The notes under the pieces were generated by a model, which had not been told where the DNA came from, did no database searches, and was given only the letters and a program-made list of their open reading frames with translations. From the NCBI RefSeq assembly GCF_013179805.1, contig NZ_SRRZ01000009.1, positions 1-64,000 on the forward strand: a stretch of 64,000 nucleotides of DNA, read 5' to 3'. Position 1 is the stretch's first letter; the number at the start of each line of letters is the position of its first letter. A program made the position numbers and the translations under genes. Below are positions 9,076 to 17,939 of this stretch, in pieces. This stretch comes from Microcoleus asticus IPMA8. GTDB taxonomy: Bacteria > Cyanobacteriota > Cyanobacteriia > Cyanobacteriales > Microcoleaceae.

Positions 9076-9397
9076 TTTTTAAGCAAAAAGTAAAAAACCA
9101 GAATTACTGATTTTTCCTGGTTTTTCATAAATTTTTTCCTTGACTTTACTGTCAAACAAAAATAATTAAAGCATTTAATAGCAATACTTCGGACAGTTTG
9201 TGATTGCCAACCGTAGAATAAGGGTTTCAAGGCTCCCAGGCAAGTTCGCTACCAACGAAAAATCGAGGGTTTCAGCCTAAGAACTAAAAACAGTCCGGAC
9301 TATTGTAATAGGCAATATCCTGACTATTGTCACAGGGGAGAGGGGGAGAGGGGGCGAGATAGTGGAAGATGGGGAGAGTGGGAGATGGGAAAAAATC
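9076..9397. other. Intergenic region upstream of cbiET
   Basis: AT-rich gap between the cbiET start and the pyrimidine-rich tandem array. It contains a purine-rich GGGGAGAGGGGG stretch near 9335-9355. No gene or riboswitch is recognised. Confidence 0.4.
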
Positions 9398-9468
9398 TTC
9401 CTTCTTCCTTCTTCCTTCTTCCTTCTTCCCTCTTCCTTCTTCCTTCTTCCCTCTTCCTTCTTCCTTCG
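9398..9468. repeat. Tandem CTTCCTT / CTTCCCT heptamer array
   Basis: About ten copies of a TTCCTTC or TTCCCTC heptamer in tandem. It abuts the stop codon of the next leftward gene. The reverse complement (GGAAGAA/GGGAAGA) forms a second array at 30857-30920 and a third, plus-orientation array lies at 47143-47245. Confidence 0.85.
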
Positions 9469-10287
9469 TTAAAACTCAAAAACAGGCCAGTCCGGTTGCC
9501 GGACATAGGTGGCCATGTCCTCAAACTTCCGCAGTTCCACTCGGTGTACGGACTGTTCTTGCGGCGTGTCCAGCCATTGCTCGTTTAACTCAGACAGCAA
9601 AGTGCACAAGCGAGCGCGGTCTAGGTTCGGCCCGGTGTCCCCAAAATAAGCCAGAGTAATGTGTGCCGTAAAATGATATTGCTGTTCGATTCCTAAAGCA
9701 ATTAAATCGGGATTTTGATAGATCGATCGGCGCAACTCAAGAATTTGCTTGTAAGAGTTTTCGTCCGTCGGTGCCAAACAAACACCCACAGCTCTAGTCA
9801 TCACCATCAACCCCAGCACTATCCAGCGAATGGGAGGGCCGCCCGCCAAGGGTTTGCAGGCGGCAAAACGATCGGCCATGCGCGAGCGCAGTTGCTCCTC
9901 AAATTCTGGATTTTGATCGGAGGCATCTCGAAAAGCGCTGCTCCAAATCAAATCGGCTACGGTTAAATGGAAGCTATCAGGAGGCAGTGCCACGAGCGCA
10001 CCCTCCGCTATTTCCTGCAATAGCCGTTGTTGGATCGAGTGCAAATTACTATAAAGTGCAGCATTTTCTGCATCTTCCCCAGCAGGTGGCGTAATCACCG
10101 AATAACCCGGAAAAGGTACAGGATATCTGTGACCGGCTTCGTCGGGCTTAAACTTTGGAGATTCCTGAATGTGTTCCACCTGGGACTTGTAGGAGTCCAG
10201 CAGCGTCATTCGCGCCACCCGATTTACGTAAGCTTGATAAGTATCATCCAATCTTGATTTCCTCGCGGTGACAAACTCCCACACCAA
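9469..10287 (-). CDS. DUF1868-type protein, 2H-phosphoesterase fold
   Basis: A 272-residue protein with the two H-x-T motifs of the 2H phosphoesterase superfamily: His107-Leu-Thr109 in SFHLTVADLIW and His209-Ile-Thr211 in FTAHITLAYFG. It matches the DUF1868 family by recalled sequence (YPVPFPGYSVITPP, GPPIRWIVLGLMVMTRAVGV). Relatives such as LigT act on 2',3'-cyclic nucleotides or RNA ends, so a phosphodiesterase role is plausible but unproven. The start is uncertain: TTG at 10287, GTG one codon later, or ATG at 10209. The conserved-looking DDTYQAYVNRVARM stretch favours the long forms. The gene ends in the heptamer array. Confidence 0.75.
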   Translation of the reverse strand: MVWEFVTARKSRLDDTYQAYVNRVARMTLLDSYKSQVEHIQESPKFKPDEAGHRYPVPFPGYSVITPPAGEDAENAALYSNLHSIQQRLLQEIAEGALVALPPDSFHLTVADLIWSSAFRDASDQNPEFEEQLRSRMADRFAACKPLAGGPPIRWIVLGLMVMTRAVGVCLAPTDENSYKQILELRRSIYQNPDLIALGIEQQYHFTAHITLAYFGDTGPNLDRARLCTLLSELNEQWLDTPQEQSVHRVELRKFEDMATYVRQPDWPVFEF

Positions 10288-10385
10288 ATTTTATATTATG
10301 CTGCGGGCTTCCAACAGTCCAATTCAGGATATGTTTGACTTGCGGAACGTGCAACTCTGATTTTTTGGGCTACTGAGCGTTTTTC

Positions 10386-11363
10386 ATGCAAATTTACCTG
10401 TTTTGGGGGGAAGACGACTTTGCGATCGCGCAAGCTGTGACAAGTTTGCGCCAAACTGTCCTCGACCCCAACTGGGCTAGTTTTAACTATGACAAAATTA
10501 TTGCCGATCGAGCCGACGCTGTGGTCGAAGGGCTCGATCGAGCCTTGACGCCCGCCTTCGGTACCGGCAGCCGTTTTGTCTGGCTGGCAAATACGACTGT
10601 AACTCAGCAGTGCTCTCCAGAACTGTTAGCGCAATTTGAACGGACGCTGCCGGTGATTCCCCCTACCACCGTGTTGCTGCTGACATCCGTCAAAAAACCC
10701 GACAGCCGGCTCAAATCTACCAAGTTACTTGTCCAGTCCGCCCAAGTGCGGGAATTTTCGCCGATTCCGCCTTGGAATGACAAAGAATTAGCTCAGCGCG
10801 TGCGCCAAGTCGCCGGCGAAATGAACGTCAAATTGACCGCCACGGCGATCGAACTTTTGGCGCAATCCATTGGCAGCGATACCCGCCAGCTATACAGCGA
10901 ACTGGAAAAATTGCTGCTGTTTGCGGGCAACCGCAGCCAACCTCTGAACCCGGAGGAAGTTGCCGCACTGGTGCACTGTCACGCCCAGAATACCTTCCAG
11001 CTAGCCGATGCGATTCGCGAGGGCAATACCTCCGCCGCTTTGGATTTATTGGCCGGCTTAACTGGCCGCAGCGAGCCTGGTTTGAGGATTGTGGCTGGCT
11101 TGACTGGTAAGTTTCGGATTTGGCTGTGGGTAAAGGCGATGATCCAAGCTGGCGATCGCGATGATAAAATTGCTCAAGCTCTAGACCTAGGCAATCCGAA
11201 ACGAGTATACTATTTTCGTCAAGAAGTCAAGAACGCCAGCTTAGAAAAACTGCAAAAAAGTTTGCCTTTGCTGCTAGACTTAGAAGCTTCTTTAAAGCGG
11301 GGCCGGGAAGAAATCTCAACCCTGCAAACCAAAGTTATAGAACTTTCTAGCTTGTTTCGCTGA
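10386..11363 (+). CDS. holA: DNA polymerase III subunit delta (HolA)
   Basis: A 325-residue protein of the clamp-loader delta family, which opens the beta sliding clamp. The start MQIYLFWGEDDFAIAQAVTSLRQ is typical for cyanobacterial HolA. The mid region (TALELLAQSIGSD-like stretch, here AIELLAQSIGSDTRQLYSELEKLLLFAG) and NTFQLADAIREGNTSAALDLL are conserved family segments. The C-terminal collar domain ends ISTLQTKVIELSSLF. As usual for delta, there is no Walker A motif. ATG 10386 opens the conserved region and the length agrees with the family. Confidence 0.9.
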   Translation: MQIYLFWGEDDFAIAQAVTSLRQTVLDPNWASFNYDKIIADRADAVVEGLDRALTPAFGTGSRFVWLANTTVTQQCSPELLAQFERTLPVIPPTTVLLLTSVKKPDSRLKSTKLLVQSAQVREFSPIPPWNDKELAQRVRQVAGEMNVKLTATAIELLAQSIGSDTRQLYSELEKLLLFAGNRSQPLNPEEVAALVHCHAQNTFQLADAIREGNTSAALDLLAGLTGRSEPGLRIVAGLTGKFRIWLWVKAMIQAGDRDDKIAQALDLGNPKRVYYFRQEVKNASLEKLQKSLPLLLDLEASLKRGREEISTLQTKVIELSSLFR

Positions 11364-11591
11364 TGCGCGACAGGGCACAGGATCGGCCCCTTACTGTAAA
11401 TTTTTACAAAAATTTCGATAGCGGCTATGTGCTTGATACCGGCTCGCGGGCCCAAAGGTCAATAGATACTAGAAATACTCTCAGAATGCCAAAGTAGAAG
11501 TTAATGTGGTAAATAAATATTGTCCGCCGAATGCCGATCGGTTAATATTATTTGCCGGCTCTCCACCCCCCCCCAAAAAAGAGCGCTACCC

Positions 11592-12629
11592 ATGACACAA
11601 CAGAACCCGCGGGAACTGCTCAAGCAAGGCGATCCAAAAGCGATCGCATCTAGCATCAACCGTACACTCAAACCCAAAGGCATCAACGCCGATGTGACGC
11701 GGGACAACGGCTGCCTCCACATAATTCTGGAGGCAGACAAAGTACCGGATCAAATGGTATTGGTCGATTTCATCCGCACCGGCATGACGAAGCTGGGACT
11801 CGAATCAATTCACACTGTCAAGGTTTACGGGCGTCGAACAGGTGACGGATCGCCTGCCTGGGAAGATGAAATCGATCTGATGCCTGCGGAGCCAATGCCT
11901 TACGCCTTGGATAGTAGAATGCCTGACGACTCTGTAGGTTTAGATGATGTCGAGCCAGAAGGCGAAGACTATTATCAAGAAGGAGAATTCGATCGAGATG
12001 ACGATGAGGAAGACGAAGACGTAGACGAAGATCAAGCCCCGCCTCCGAAAAAACAATTCCCCAAATGGGTAATACCTGTGGGTATCTTAGTACCTCTGGC
12101 GGTGATCGCAGGGCTTTTCTTTACTAAAACTTTCCCCTTCGGCGACTCGAACCCAGAACCGAACCCCCCCGAAGCTGCTTCCCCTTCCCCGAAACCCGCA
12201 TCTCCGGCTTCTAAAGCCACCGCACCCTCTCCAGCCGCATCTGGGCGCGCCCCACAGGCAGCCACTCAGACCCCCGCAACCGCTCCCAATGCTGCTGCGC
12301 CCGCAAGCCCAGCTCCGACATCTCCACCACCCAAAGCTGCACCAGCATCTCCGGCGCCTAAGGCAGCCTCTCCGGCGCCAACAGCCGCCGCGCCTAAGCC
12401 TGACTCTTGGAGGGAAGCCGTTAACACAGCTCAGAAGGCAGCAATTTCGGCCCAGACGGCTCAGTCTCAAAATGAGTGGATCGCAGTAGCAAGCGAGTGG
12501 CAGCAAGCGGTTAAGCTCATGAGAGCCGTACCCTCAACCAGCCCGAACTATCAAAAGGCTCAGCAAAAAGCGGCAGAGTATCAGGCTAATCTGATTGTTG
12601 CCAACCGCAGGGCGGCAGCAGCGCCTTAA
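11592..12629 (+). CDS. Single-pass membrane protein with acidic and Pro/Ala-rich linkers
   Basis: A 345-residue protein of unknown function with four clear parts. Residues 1-98 form a small globular domain (NRTLKPKGINADVTRDNGCL, VDFIRTGMTKLGLESIHTVK) that I know only as a recurring N-terminal module in cyanobacterial proteins. Residues 117-148 are very acidic (DRDDDEEDEDVDED). Residues 157-178 are one transmembrane helix (WVIPVGILVPLAVIAGLFF). Residues 185-275 are Pro/Ala/Ser-rich, then a helical C-terminal domain (WREAVNTAQKAAISAQTAQ) follows. ATG 11592 is preferred over the longer frame because it starts the N-terminal domain. The likely topology is a cytoplasmic N-domain and a periplasmic C-domain. 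Function is not known. Confidence 0.75.
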   Translation: MTQQNPRELLKQGDPKAIASSINRTLKPKGINADVTRDNGCLHIILEADKVPDQMVLVDFIRTGMTKLGLESIHTVKVYGRRTGDGSPAWEDEIDLMPAEPMPYALDSRMPDDSVGLDDVEPEGEDYYQEGEFDRDDDEEDEDVDEDQAPPPKKQFPKWVIPVGILVPLAVIAGLFFTKTFPFGDSNPEPNPPEAASPSPKPASPASKATAPSPAASGRAPQAATQTPATAPNAAAPASPAPTSPPPKAAPASPAPKAASPAPTAAAPKPDSWREAVNTAQKAAISAQTAQSQNEWIAVASEWQQAVKLMRAVPSTSPNYQKAQQKAAEYQANLIVANRRAAAAP

Positions 12630-12942
12630 GAGTTTTGAGTTTTGAGTTTTGAGTTGAATACTGGATGTGCTAAAAGTCAAAAGTCAAAAGCCAAAAGTAA
12701 AAAATCTTGTTTTTACTGAAAGCTTTCTTACCTTTTGACTTTTTTCAATTTTCGTGACATATTCCTAAACCAACTGAGTACAGTATGGTTTAAGGTTCTC
12801 AGGAAGTCCTCAAGAGTCCATAGGATATTAGCTGTTAAATCAATTCTTTCTTGGTAGTTTACTTTGATACAATCATCCTTAAACTCTAAGATCGTTGCAG
12901 CATATTTTAGGGGAACTGGTATAACTCAAAAAACACAGCAAC
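12630..12942. other. Intergenic region, convergent genes
   Basis: AT-rich gap between two convergent genes. It contains GTTTTGA tandem repeats (about 12634-12655) and AAAGTCAAAAG repeats (about 12670-12695). No gene is seen. Confidence 0.4.
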
Positions 12943-12969
12943 AACCCGGTTTATCAAAGCAACCGGGTT
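12943..12969 (-). terminator. Hairpin terminator after the truncated sensor gene
   Basis: AACCCGGTT (12943-12951) pairs perfectly with AACCGGGTT (12961-12969) around a 9-base loop. It lies about 20 bases downstream of the leftward gene ending at 12989. Confidence 0.75.
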
Positions 12970-12988
12970 ACTAAACACAGAGCTTGGG

Positions 12989-14023
12989 TTAAATCTGTTC
13001 TTCCTGTTGATTAAAACACTGAATTCCTTGATTTTCTTCGACGCGAGCAACAGCATCTTTGGGAATATTGAGGATGCCTGTAAATGGATCTTGACTTGAT
13101 TTCAAAGCTTGTTCCTTGTTTTTGCGATCGGCAATTTCGCGCTGCAACTTGTCAATTGTCCGTTGAAAACGAGCGGCTTGTCTGAGCATTTCTTGTTCCG
13201 AAAAATCCAGCAAGTGAATCAAATTAGCAACTTGATATTCCAGTAATTGGTTTTCGGTAACATTGTTAATTGTAACAATGTTATTAGCATTATTTGAAGA
13301 TTCAAAAATATTTTTTTCGTCAAAAACAGACAATGCTGTTTTGACACTAAGTGCCAAAGTTTTAAACATTTCAGCCGTGCTTTGGGGAATTTTAACTTTC
13401 AGGAACATCACTACCGCAAACAAACTTCCTGACGGCAGAAGTCCCCCAAATCCCAAGACAGACTTGACTTGGTAGGGGACAATTAAAGAATTTTGCTCAG
13501 GAATAAAGGGGCTGCCTTTTGCCTCTGATACGTGAAAAATATTTAATACTGCGGGTTCTAATTGCAGGAACCTTTCTCGCTCAATTCCGACGAATGTAGG
13601 AATGTCTAAACCAAACTGCCGGATTATTTCCGAAATCGCCGGCATTTGAGCCACTAATTTTGTGCTAACTAATGGAATAGCTGTATTTTCTGCTGCTGTG
13701 TGCCGAGAATTCCACTGCGGTTCTGTCCCTGCTGCTGCTAGCAGAGTCCAACATTTCATGTCAGCGGCGGGGGAATTGCCGTTCATTAAGCGGCGTGCGG
13801 ATTGTTGCAATGAGTCTTCTAATTTCCCGTAGGGATGAGTTTTGAACAAACGCACTAAGGCACAGGTATTTTCTCCAGTTTGCGAATCGCAAAAATGTTG
13901 GTAAATATAGTTAACAATCTTCTGACTGCTGGCTTCCATACTAGCAGTATTTCTACCTAACTGGCGCAGGACTAAGCTGCATTTCGCCATGTCTTGCGGG
14001 GTAAATAGGGTAATATCGTACAT
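12989..14023 (-). CDS. Sensor protein N-terminal module, ends within a PAS domain (probably truncated)
   Basis: A 344-residue protein. The first 250 residues (MYDITLFTPQDMAKCSLVLRQ, RLFKTHPYGKLEDSLQQ, LGFGGLLPSGSLFAVVMFLKV) match, from memory, the conserved N-terminal sensory module of large cyanobacterial cyclases and histidine kinases. Residues about 270-305 are a coiled coil (EQEMLRQAARFQRTIDKLQ). The last 30 residues (GILNIPKDAVARVEENQGI, then QCFNQQEEQI) match the opening strands of a PAS domain, where the normal continuation would be an FGY-type motif. A TAA stop interrupts at that point. No kinase or cyclase output domain remains. The stop is followed by a hairpin terminator, so the short form may be stably expressed. 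Confidence 0.8.
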   Translation of the reverse strand: MYDITLFTPQDMAKCSLVLRQLGRNTASMEASSQKIVNYIYQHFCDSQTGENTCALVRLFKTHPYGKLEDSLQQSARRLMNGNSPAADMKCWTLLAAAGTEPQWNSRHTAAENTAIPLVSTKLVAQMPAISEIIRQFGLDIPTFVGIERERFLQLEPAVLNIFHVSEAKGSPFIPEQNSLIVPYQVKSVLGFGGLLPSGSLFAVVMFLKVKIPQSTAEMFKTLALSVKTALSVFDEKNIFESSNNANNIVTINNVTENQLLEYQVANLIHLLDFSEQEMLRQAARFQRTIDKLQREIADRKNKEQALKSSQDPFTGILNIPKDAVARVEENQGIQCFNQQEEQI

Positions 14024-14467
14024 TAAAAAACGCTCTCCCAGACCTCAAACACTCTTTTTCATTTATCGTTAAGTCCGCTACTGCATCCGGAATCCTACTG
14101 AGAGTTTTGAGCAAAGTGTTAGCGACAATATGGAGAAAATTTGTCCGCAAAATGCAGCGGTTTTGTGGAAAGATACAGAAATTAAGATTAAGGAAAAAAA
14201 ATCTCTTCCTTAGGGTGGGTGACAAGAACGGAAAAGCCGATGTATAGTTTTTGAAAGGATTTTTTACCACAACTCGCCCATAGGAATTAAAGAAACGGGG
14301 TTTTTCACCGGATATGCCTCGCGTTTTACTGGGCATTTTCGTAGATAAAAGTCGGTTTCTAGGTAAGGCATATTCACAGAAACCCTAGAAACTCAAGCTG
14401 CAATTTTTGTGGCGGGCGATCGCCGATGTGTCAAAACTTGCTACAATTTCCTCAGTCTTGGACGTAA
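14024..14467. other. Intergenic region upstream of the truncated sensor gene
   Basis: About 440 bases; a minus-strand frame at 13953-14336 overlaps the sensor start and lacks credible composition. No RNA gene is recognised. Confidence 0.35.
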
Positions 14468-14502
14468 AAACCGGGTTTTGTTACATAGAAAAAACCCGGT
14501 TT
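14468..14502 (-). terminator. Hairpin terminator after the SLH lipoprotein gene
   Basis: AAACCGGGTTTT (14468-14479) pairs with AAAACCCGGTTT (14491-14502), a 12-bp perfect stem. It lies about 55 bases beyond the stop of the leftward SLH gene. The AT flanks could act in either direction. Confidence 0.78.
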
Positions 14503-14557
14503 ATTGGTATTGGTAAGTAGATGCTTTGTTCAAAACTTTTAACCATTCCAAACAACT

Positions 14558-15964
14558 CTATTGAGCTGGTTGAGTTTTTGCTTCCAAAGCATCTTTAGCA
14601 GACAATCCCTGATCTTGAACCCCAAAATACCACAAACTAGCAGCAGCTTCGGCGCGAGTCACGGATTTCTTCGGCTGAAACAGAGTAGTAAAACCAAAAA
14701 CGCGGCGAATATTCGCCAAATCTCCATTGTTAAAATCAGCTAAAACTGCCCGCGAAGCCTGGGAATCAATTTTAGAAGCATCTTGAAAACCCCACTTTTC
14801 TTTCACTCCCTCAATGTTAGCTGTGGGCAAAACTTGACGAGTATCTAAAGGTACTTTCCAGAGAATCATTGTTTCGCGAGTTAAAGGTGCATCCGGGCGA
14901 AATTTCACATCTTTAGTTTCTCCGGAAAGCGAACTCGGAATTACACCGGCTTCTGCTAAACCTTGAATTGCTGAAAAATCGGGGTCAGTTTTTGGTACGT
15001 CAGAAAATGCTGGTTCGCTAGAGTCTACTGCTAATCTAATTTGTTTTGCTTGACGGGTAGCATAAATCTGATTGTTAGCTGCTACTAACCAGCGGGCGTA
15101 GTCGCGGCGAGTGACAATTTTGTTGGGTTTGGGCAAAGTGCTGGCAGTTTCAAAATTAGCACTTTCTGTCGATCGCACTTTCAGCACTTCTAACTGAGTT
15201 AAATCTGCCACATACTGCCACAACTGTTGAGGAATTTGGTCGTCTTGTTGGCTAACTTTTGCTGATTTTGGCGAAGGGGATGGCGTTGGAGTAGTTCCCT
15301 CTGAATTAGATGGAGTTGGTGAAGGTGTTGGAGATGCACTAGACTCGGAATTATTAGGTTGAGGACTGGCAGCAATTTCTGATCCCTCTTTGCTGTAGTC
15401 GATCGCAAATTCTGTAGAACCCCCTACTTTCTCAGTCGGAAAAAGCGACACAGTTACCCGCAAATTATCTCGCGTTGCTACTAAAGAACCTTGTCCTTCG
15501 GCGGTTGGGCGGCTGACTATTTCCCAGTTGCCGCGCCCAAACTCAGTAGAGTAAAAGTTCTGAACGGAATTAACCGGATCTGTGCTTTCCCAGCGCAGCC
15601 GCACATTTTTTTGCGACGGATCGGTTTGCCCACCAACTTCGATTAACTCAGCATTAGGATAGAGTGGAATCTCTGTAGGGAAATCGGGAGGAAGTTTGGC
15701 GGTAGAGTTTGTCTCAACTGCTGTCGCTGGTGGCGGGGAAGAGAAAACCACTGGATTTTGTTGTAATTTGGGATCGGCGGCTAAAGATTCTTCGAGTGCC
15801 TTGCTGTTGGGGCTGTTTGCACAAGCTGTGACAGCAGCCAGCAGACACACGGCCAGCCAAGTATTTACAGCAGCGAGTATATTGGTTTTATTGGTTTTAC
15901 TGGTTTTAGCTGGCGATCGCCCTTGAGAGTTGCCTCGCCGTTGAGTAAATATAATATTCAGCAT
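14558..15964 (-). CDS. SLH-domain lipoprotein
   Basis: A 468-residue predicted lipoprotein. The lipobox is LLAAVTAC with Cys48 as the acylated residue, after a 30-residue basic N-terminus and the hydrophobic stretch AAVNTWLAVCLLAAV. Residues about 75-190 form a beta-rich domain (LYPNAELIEVGGQTDPSQ, VQNFYSTEFGRGNWEIVSRP). A Ser/Pro/Thr linker (residues 200-235) follows. The C-terminal 220 residues carry SLH-type sequence (ITRRDYARWLVAANNQIY-like, PLTRETMILWKVPLD, SVTRAEAAASLWYFG), the module that binds peptidoglycan-linked polymer. The first 25 residues are unusually long and basic for a lipoprotein signal, so a later start is possible, though no nearer ATG is evident. Confidence 0.82.
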   Translation of the reverse strand: MLNIIFTQRRGNSQGRSPAKTSKTNKTNILAAVNTWLAVCLLAAVTACANSPNSKALEESLAADPKLQQNPVVFSSPPPATAVETNSTAKLPPDFPTEIPLYPNAELIEVGGQTDPSQKNVRLRWESTDPVNSVQNFYSTEFGRGNWEIVSRPTAEGQGSLVATRDNLRVTVSLFPTEKVGGSTEFAIDYSKEGSEIAASPQPNNSESSASPTPSPTPSNSEGTTPTPSPSPKSAKVSQQDDQIPQQLWQYVADLTQLEVLKVRSTESANFETASTLPKPNKIVTRRDYARWLVAANNQIYATRQAKQIRLAVDSSEPAFSDVPKTDPDFSAIQGLAEAGVIPSSLSGETKDVKFRPDAPLTRETMILWKVPLDTRQVLPTANIEGVKEKWGFQDASKIDSQASRAVLADFNNGDLANIRRVFGFTTLFQPKKSVTRAEAAASLWYFGVQDQGLSAKDALEAKTQPAQ

Positions 15965-16029
15965 AAATCCCCCCTTTGCGGATATATTTCTAGGCTAGCG
16001 CAGATCGGGCAAATATAATTTTTACCGAA

Positions 16030-16575
16030 ATGAAATTGGTATATTTACTTCTAGTTACTGCTACATTACTTTTCTCCCCTGTCAAGTTTGCCCGTCCCGC
16101 TGCATCTCAACCAGCCCCGCTGCAGACAGCAATTCAGACGCCTGAGTGGCAGCCATTTTGTTCGGCGATGGGTCAGTTTGCGATCGATATGCCGGGAACT
16201 CCCAAAATTAATTCCGAAACTTTTTCAACTCAAGTTACCGCTCATACATACCGATCGATCTTAAAAAACAAAGAAACTTATTTACTTCAATACTTTGACC
16301 TAGATTTCCGGCAAAGCAACAATAATATTAAAATTACTTTAAATAACGCCGTTGATTTCTTTGTCGTGGGGGCGAATGCTAAATTGTTGCAAGTGCGAGA
16401 TATTTCTCTAGGAGGCTATCCGGGAAAAGAGTTTGAGTTTCAGCCGCTTTCCCCCACTGAACCTGTAGGTGTAGGTCAAGTTTTTTTGGTGGAAACGCGC
16501 GTTTACGGGCTGGTAGCAACTACCCCAGAACCAGAAAATGCTCAAAAATTTCTCGACTCTTTTCGTTTGTTTTGA
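16030..16575 (+). CDS. Secreted protein of unknown function
   Basis: A 181-residue protein starting with a signal peptide (MKLVYLLLVTATLLFSPVKF, then ARPAASQPA as likely cleavage region). The mature part contains FAIDMPGTPKINSETFSTQV and GYPGKEFEFQP, patterns seen in a family of small cyanobacterial exported proteins. I do not recognise a named domain. It lies divergent from the SLH lipoprotein gene with 65 bases between starts, so the two may share a regulatory region; a role in the cell envelope is inference. Confidence 0.7.
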   Translation: MKLVYLLLVTATLLFSPVKFARPAASQPAPLQTAIQTPEWQPFCSAMGQFAIDMPGTPKINSETFSTQVTAHTYRSILKNKETYLLQYFDLDFRQSNNNIKITLNNAVDFFVVGANAKLLQVRDISLGGYPGKEFEFQPLSPTEPVGVGQVFLVETRVYGLVATTPEPENAQKFLDSFRLF

Positions 16576-17059
16576 AGCAGGAAGTTCGGCAACGAGCAGT
16601 GTACGGGATTTAACGGATTTAACGGATTCAACGGATGGATATTGAAGGATGAAGTCAGAGGTTCGAGGTTCTGGGGAAAAATTAGTTGGCAGTAGCGATC
16701 GAATTTATTAATAAAGCTTACCCTTTGAAACTGGGTGTATAGGAAAATATTGGCTTTGGCAACGAAAAATGGAGCCATCTACCGGATTTCTGAGGAATAA
16801 TGCCGTCAAAAGTAATTAAGTTAAATTTGACATAATACCTTATTTAGTTTTTTGTACTCTATCTAACGACATAGATAAATTTTACACCCGTGGAGCGATG
16901 TACATACTTCCTCAAGTTTATATATTTAATATAATGATTTTCAAATCGCAGCAAGCACAAACCAAGATGCTGTCTTGCTCGATCTGGCTCCCATCAGGCT
17001 CAACGAAGTCAGGGAAGTCAGGCTCATCGAAAGCTTACCCGGAGGGTATTAACATAATT
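16576..17059. other. Intergenic region upstream of the BON lipoprotein gene
   Basis: 484 bases, with a tandem GATTTAACG/GATTCAACG stretch at about 16605-16635. The last 160 bases are in frame with the next gene but show no signal for translation. No gene is recognised. Confidence 0.4.
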
Positions 17060-17542
17060 ATGAACAAACTAACACCAATTCTCCTCAGCGGCATCCTATT
17101 ATTTGGAGCTGCTGCTTGCACCGAAGGGGCTAAAACTAGCGCTGATGCTCCTAATTCTCCCACAGAAAATACCACCACCCCGCCCCCAGCCGAGACAGTT
17201 CAAAAAACTCAGGGTGACGCCACTAGCGATATTCGCAAAAACCAAGCAAATTCTGATATCAGGGCCAGAGAACAGCGCAACAATGTGACTGGCGGCGATG
17301 CAACAAGAGCCGATGGCGACCTCCAAAGTGAAGTTCGCTCAAAGTTAGAAGTAAACATCACGAAAGGTACACTAACTGTTGATGCAAAAGACGGGGTTGT
17401 AACTGTAGGTGGCACAGTTCCCAATCAAACAGATTTAGCTAAAATTGAGCCACTAGCTAAAGAGATTAAGGGTGTCACACAGGTGAATGTGACGGCTGTT
17501 GTCGCCCCCGCTGCATCCGCATCGCCTAGCAGCAACCAATAG
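17060..17542 (+). CDS. BON-domain lipoprotein
   Basis: A 160-residue lipoprotein. Signal peptide and lipobox are MNKLTPILLSGILLFGAAAC (Cys20). A Pro/Thr-rich stretch and a charged segment (SDIRKNQANSDIRAREQRNN) lead to a BON domain from about 92 to 148 (LQSEVRSKLEVNITKGTLTV, DGVVTVGGTVPNQTDLAKIE, VKGVTQVNV-type ending). BON domains bind phospholipid and occur in envelope stress proteins such as OsmY. The upstream frame is open to 16898, but the lipobox signal at 17060 decides the start. It sits between an intergenic repeat-rich gap and the YflT-domain gene, so a shared stress role is possible but unproven. Confidence 0.86.
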   Translation: MNKLTPILLSGILLFGAAACTEGAKTSADAPNSPTENTTTPPPAETVQKTQGDATSDIRKNQANSDIRAREQRNNVTGGDATRADGDLQSEVRSKLEVNITKGTLTVDAKDGVVTVGGTVPNQTDLAKIEPLAKEIKGVTQVNVTAVVAPAASASPSSNQ

Positions 17543-17939
17543 GTTAGAAGGAAAAAAAAACAGGGAAAGAAGGCAGAAAGAGGACGAAGAGGGAACAGGG
17601 AATAGAGAACAGGGAAAGTTGGGCATTTTAAGATTGCTTCCGCAGCGGAGCGCAACGCTTACGTGATTATCTAGGGGTAGCGGGCTTTTAAGTTAAAAAG
17701 TTTAAATTTTAAAAGTTACGCACTCAAAGCTCGCGCACTGCCTGCAATTTTCTATTCCCAATTTCAGCTTTCCCATTCCTGAGAATTAGTTAGAAACCAG
17801 CCAGAAGATAGAGAGCAAGGTTATTCCCAGCGACCGATGAAAAATGTTGGGAAAGTAGGACTAAATGTGATTGATGACAGCAAGCAGAGCATAAATTCTG
17901 TAGTTGTGAAAAAGTAGTATATTTTGCAGGAGAAAGAAA
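17543..17939. other. Intergenic region upstream of the YflT-domain gene
   Basis: 397 bases, purine-rich at 17550-17600 and AT-rich toward the next start. A good ribosome binding site (GCAGGAGAAAG) precedes ATG 17940. No gene is seen. Confidence 0.4.

Noticed and set aside
9076..9397. Cobalamin riboswitch upstream of cbiET
   Set aside because: No B12-box-like conserved sequence could be found by eye.
12032..12506. Long frames opposite the Pro/Ala-rich protein gene
   Set aside because: Antisense shadows caused by the biased Pro/Ala codons.
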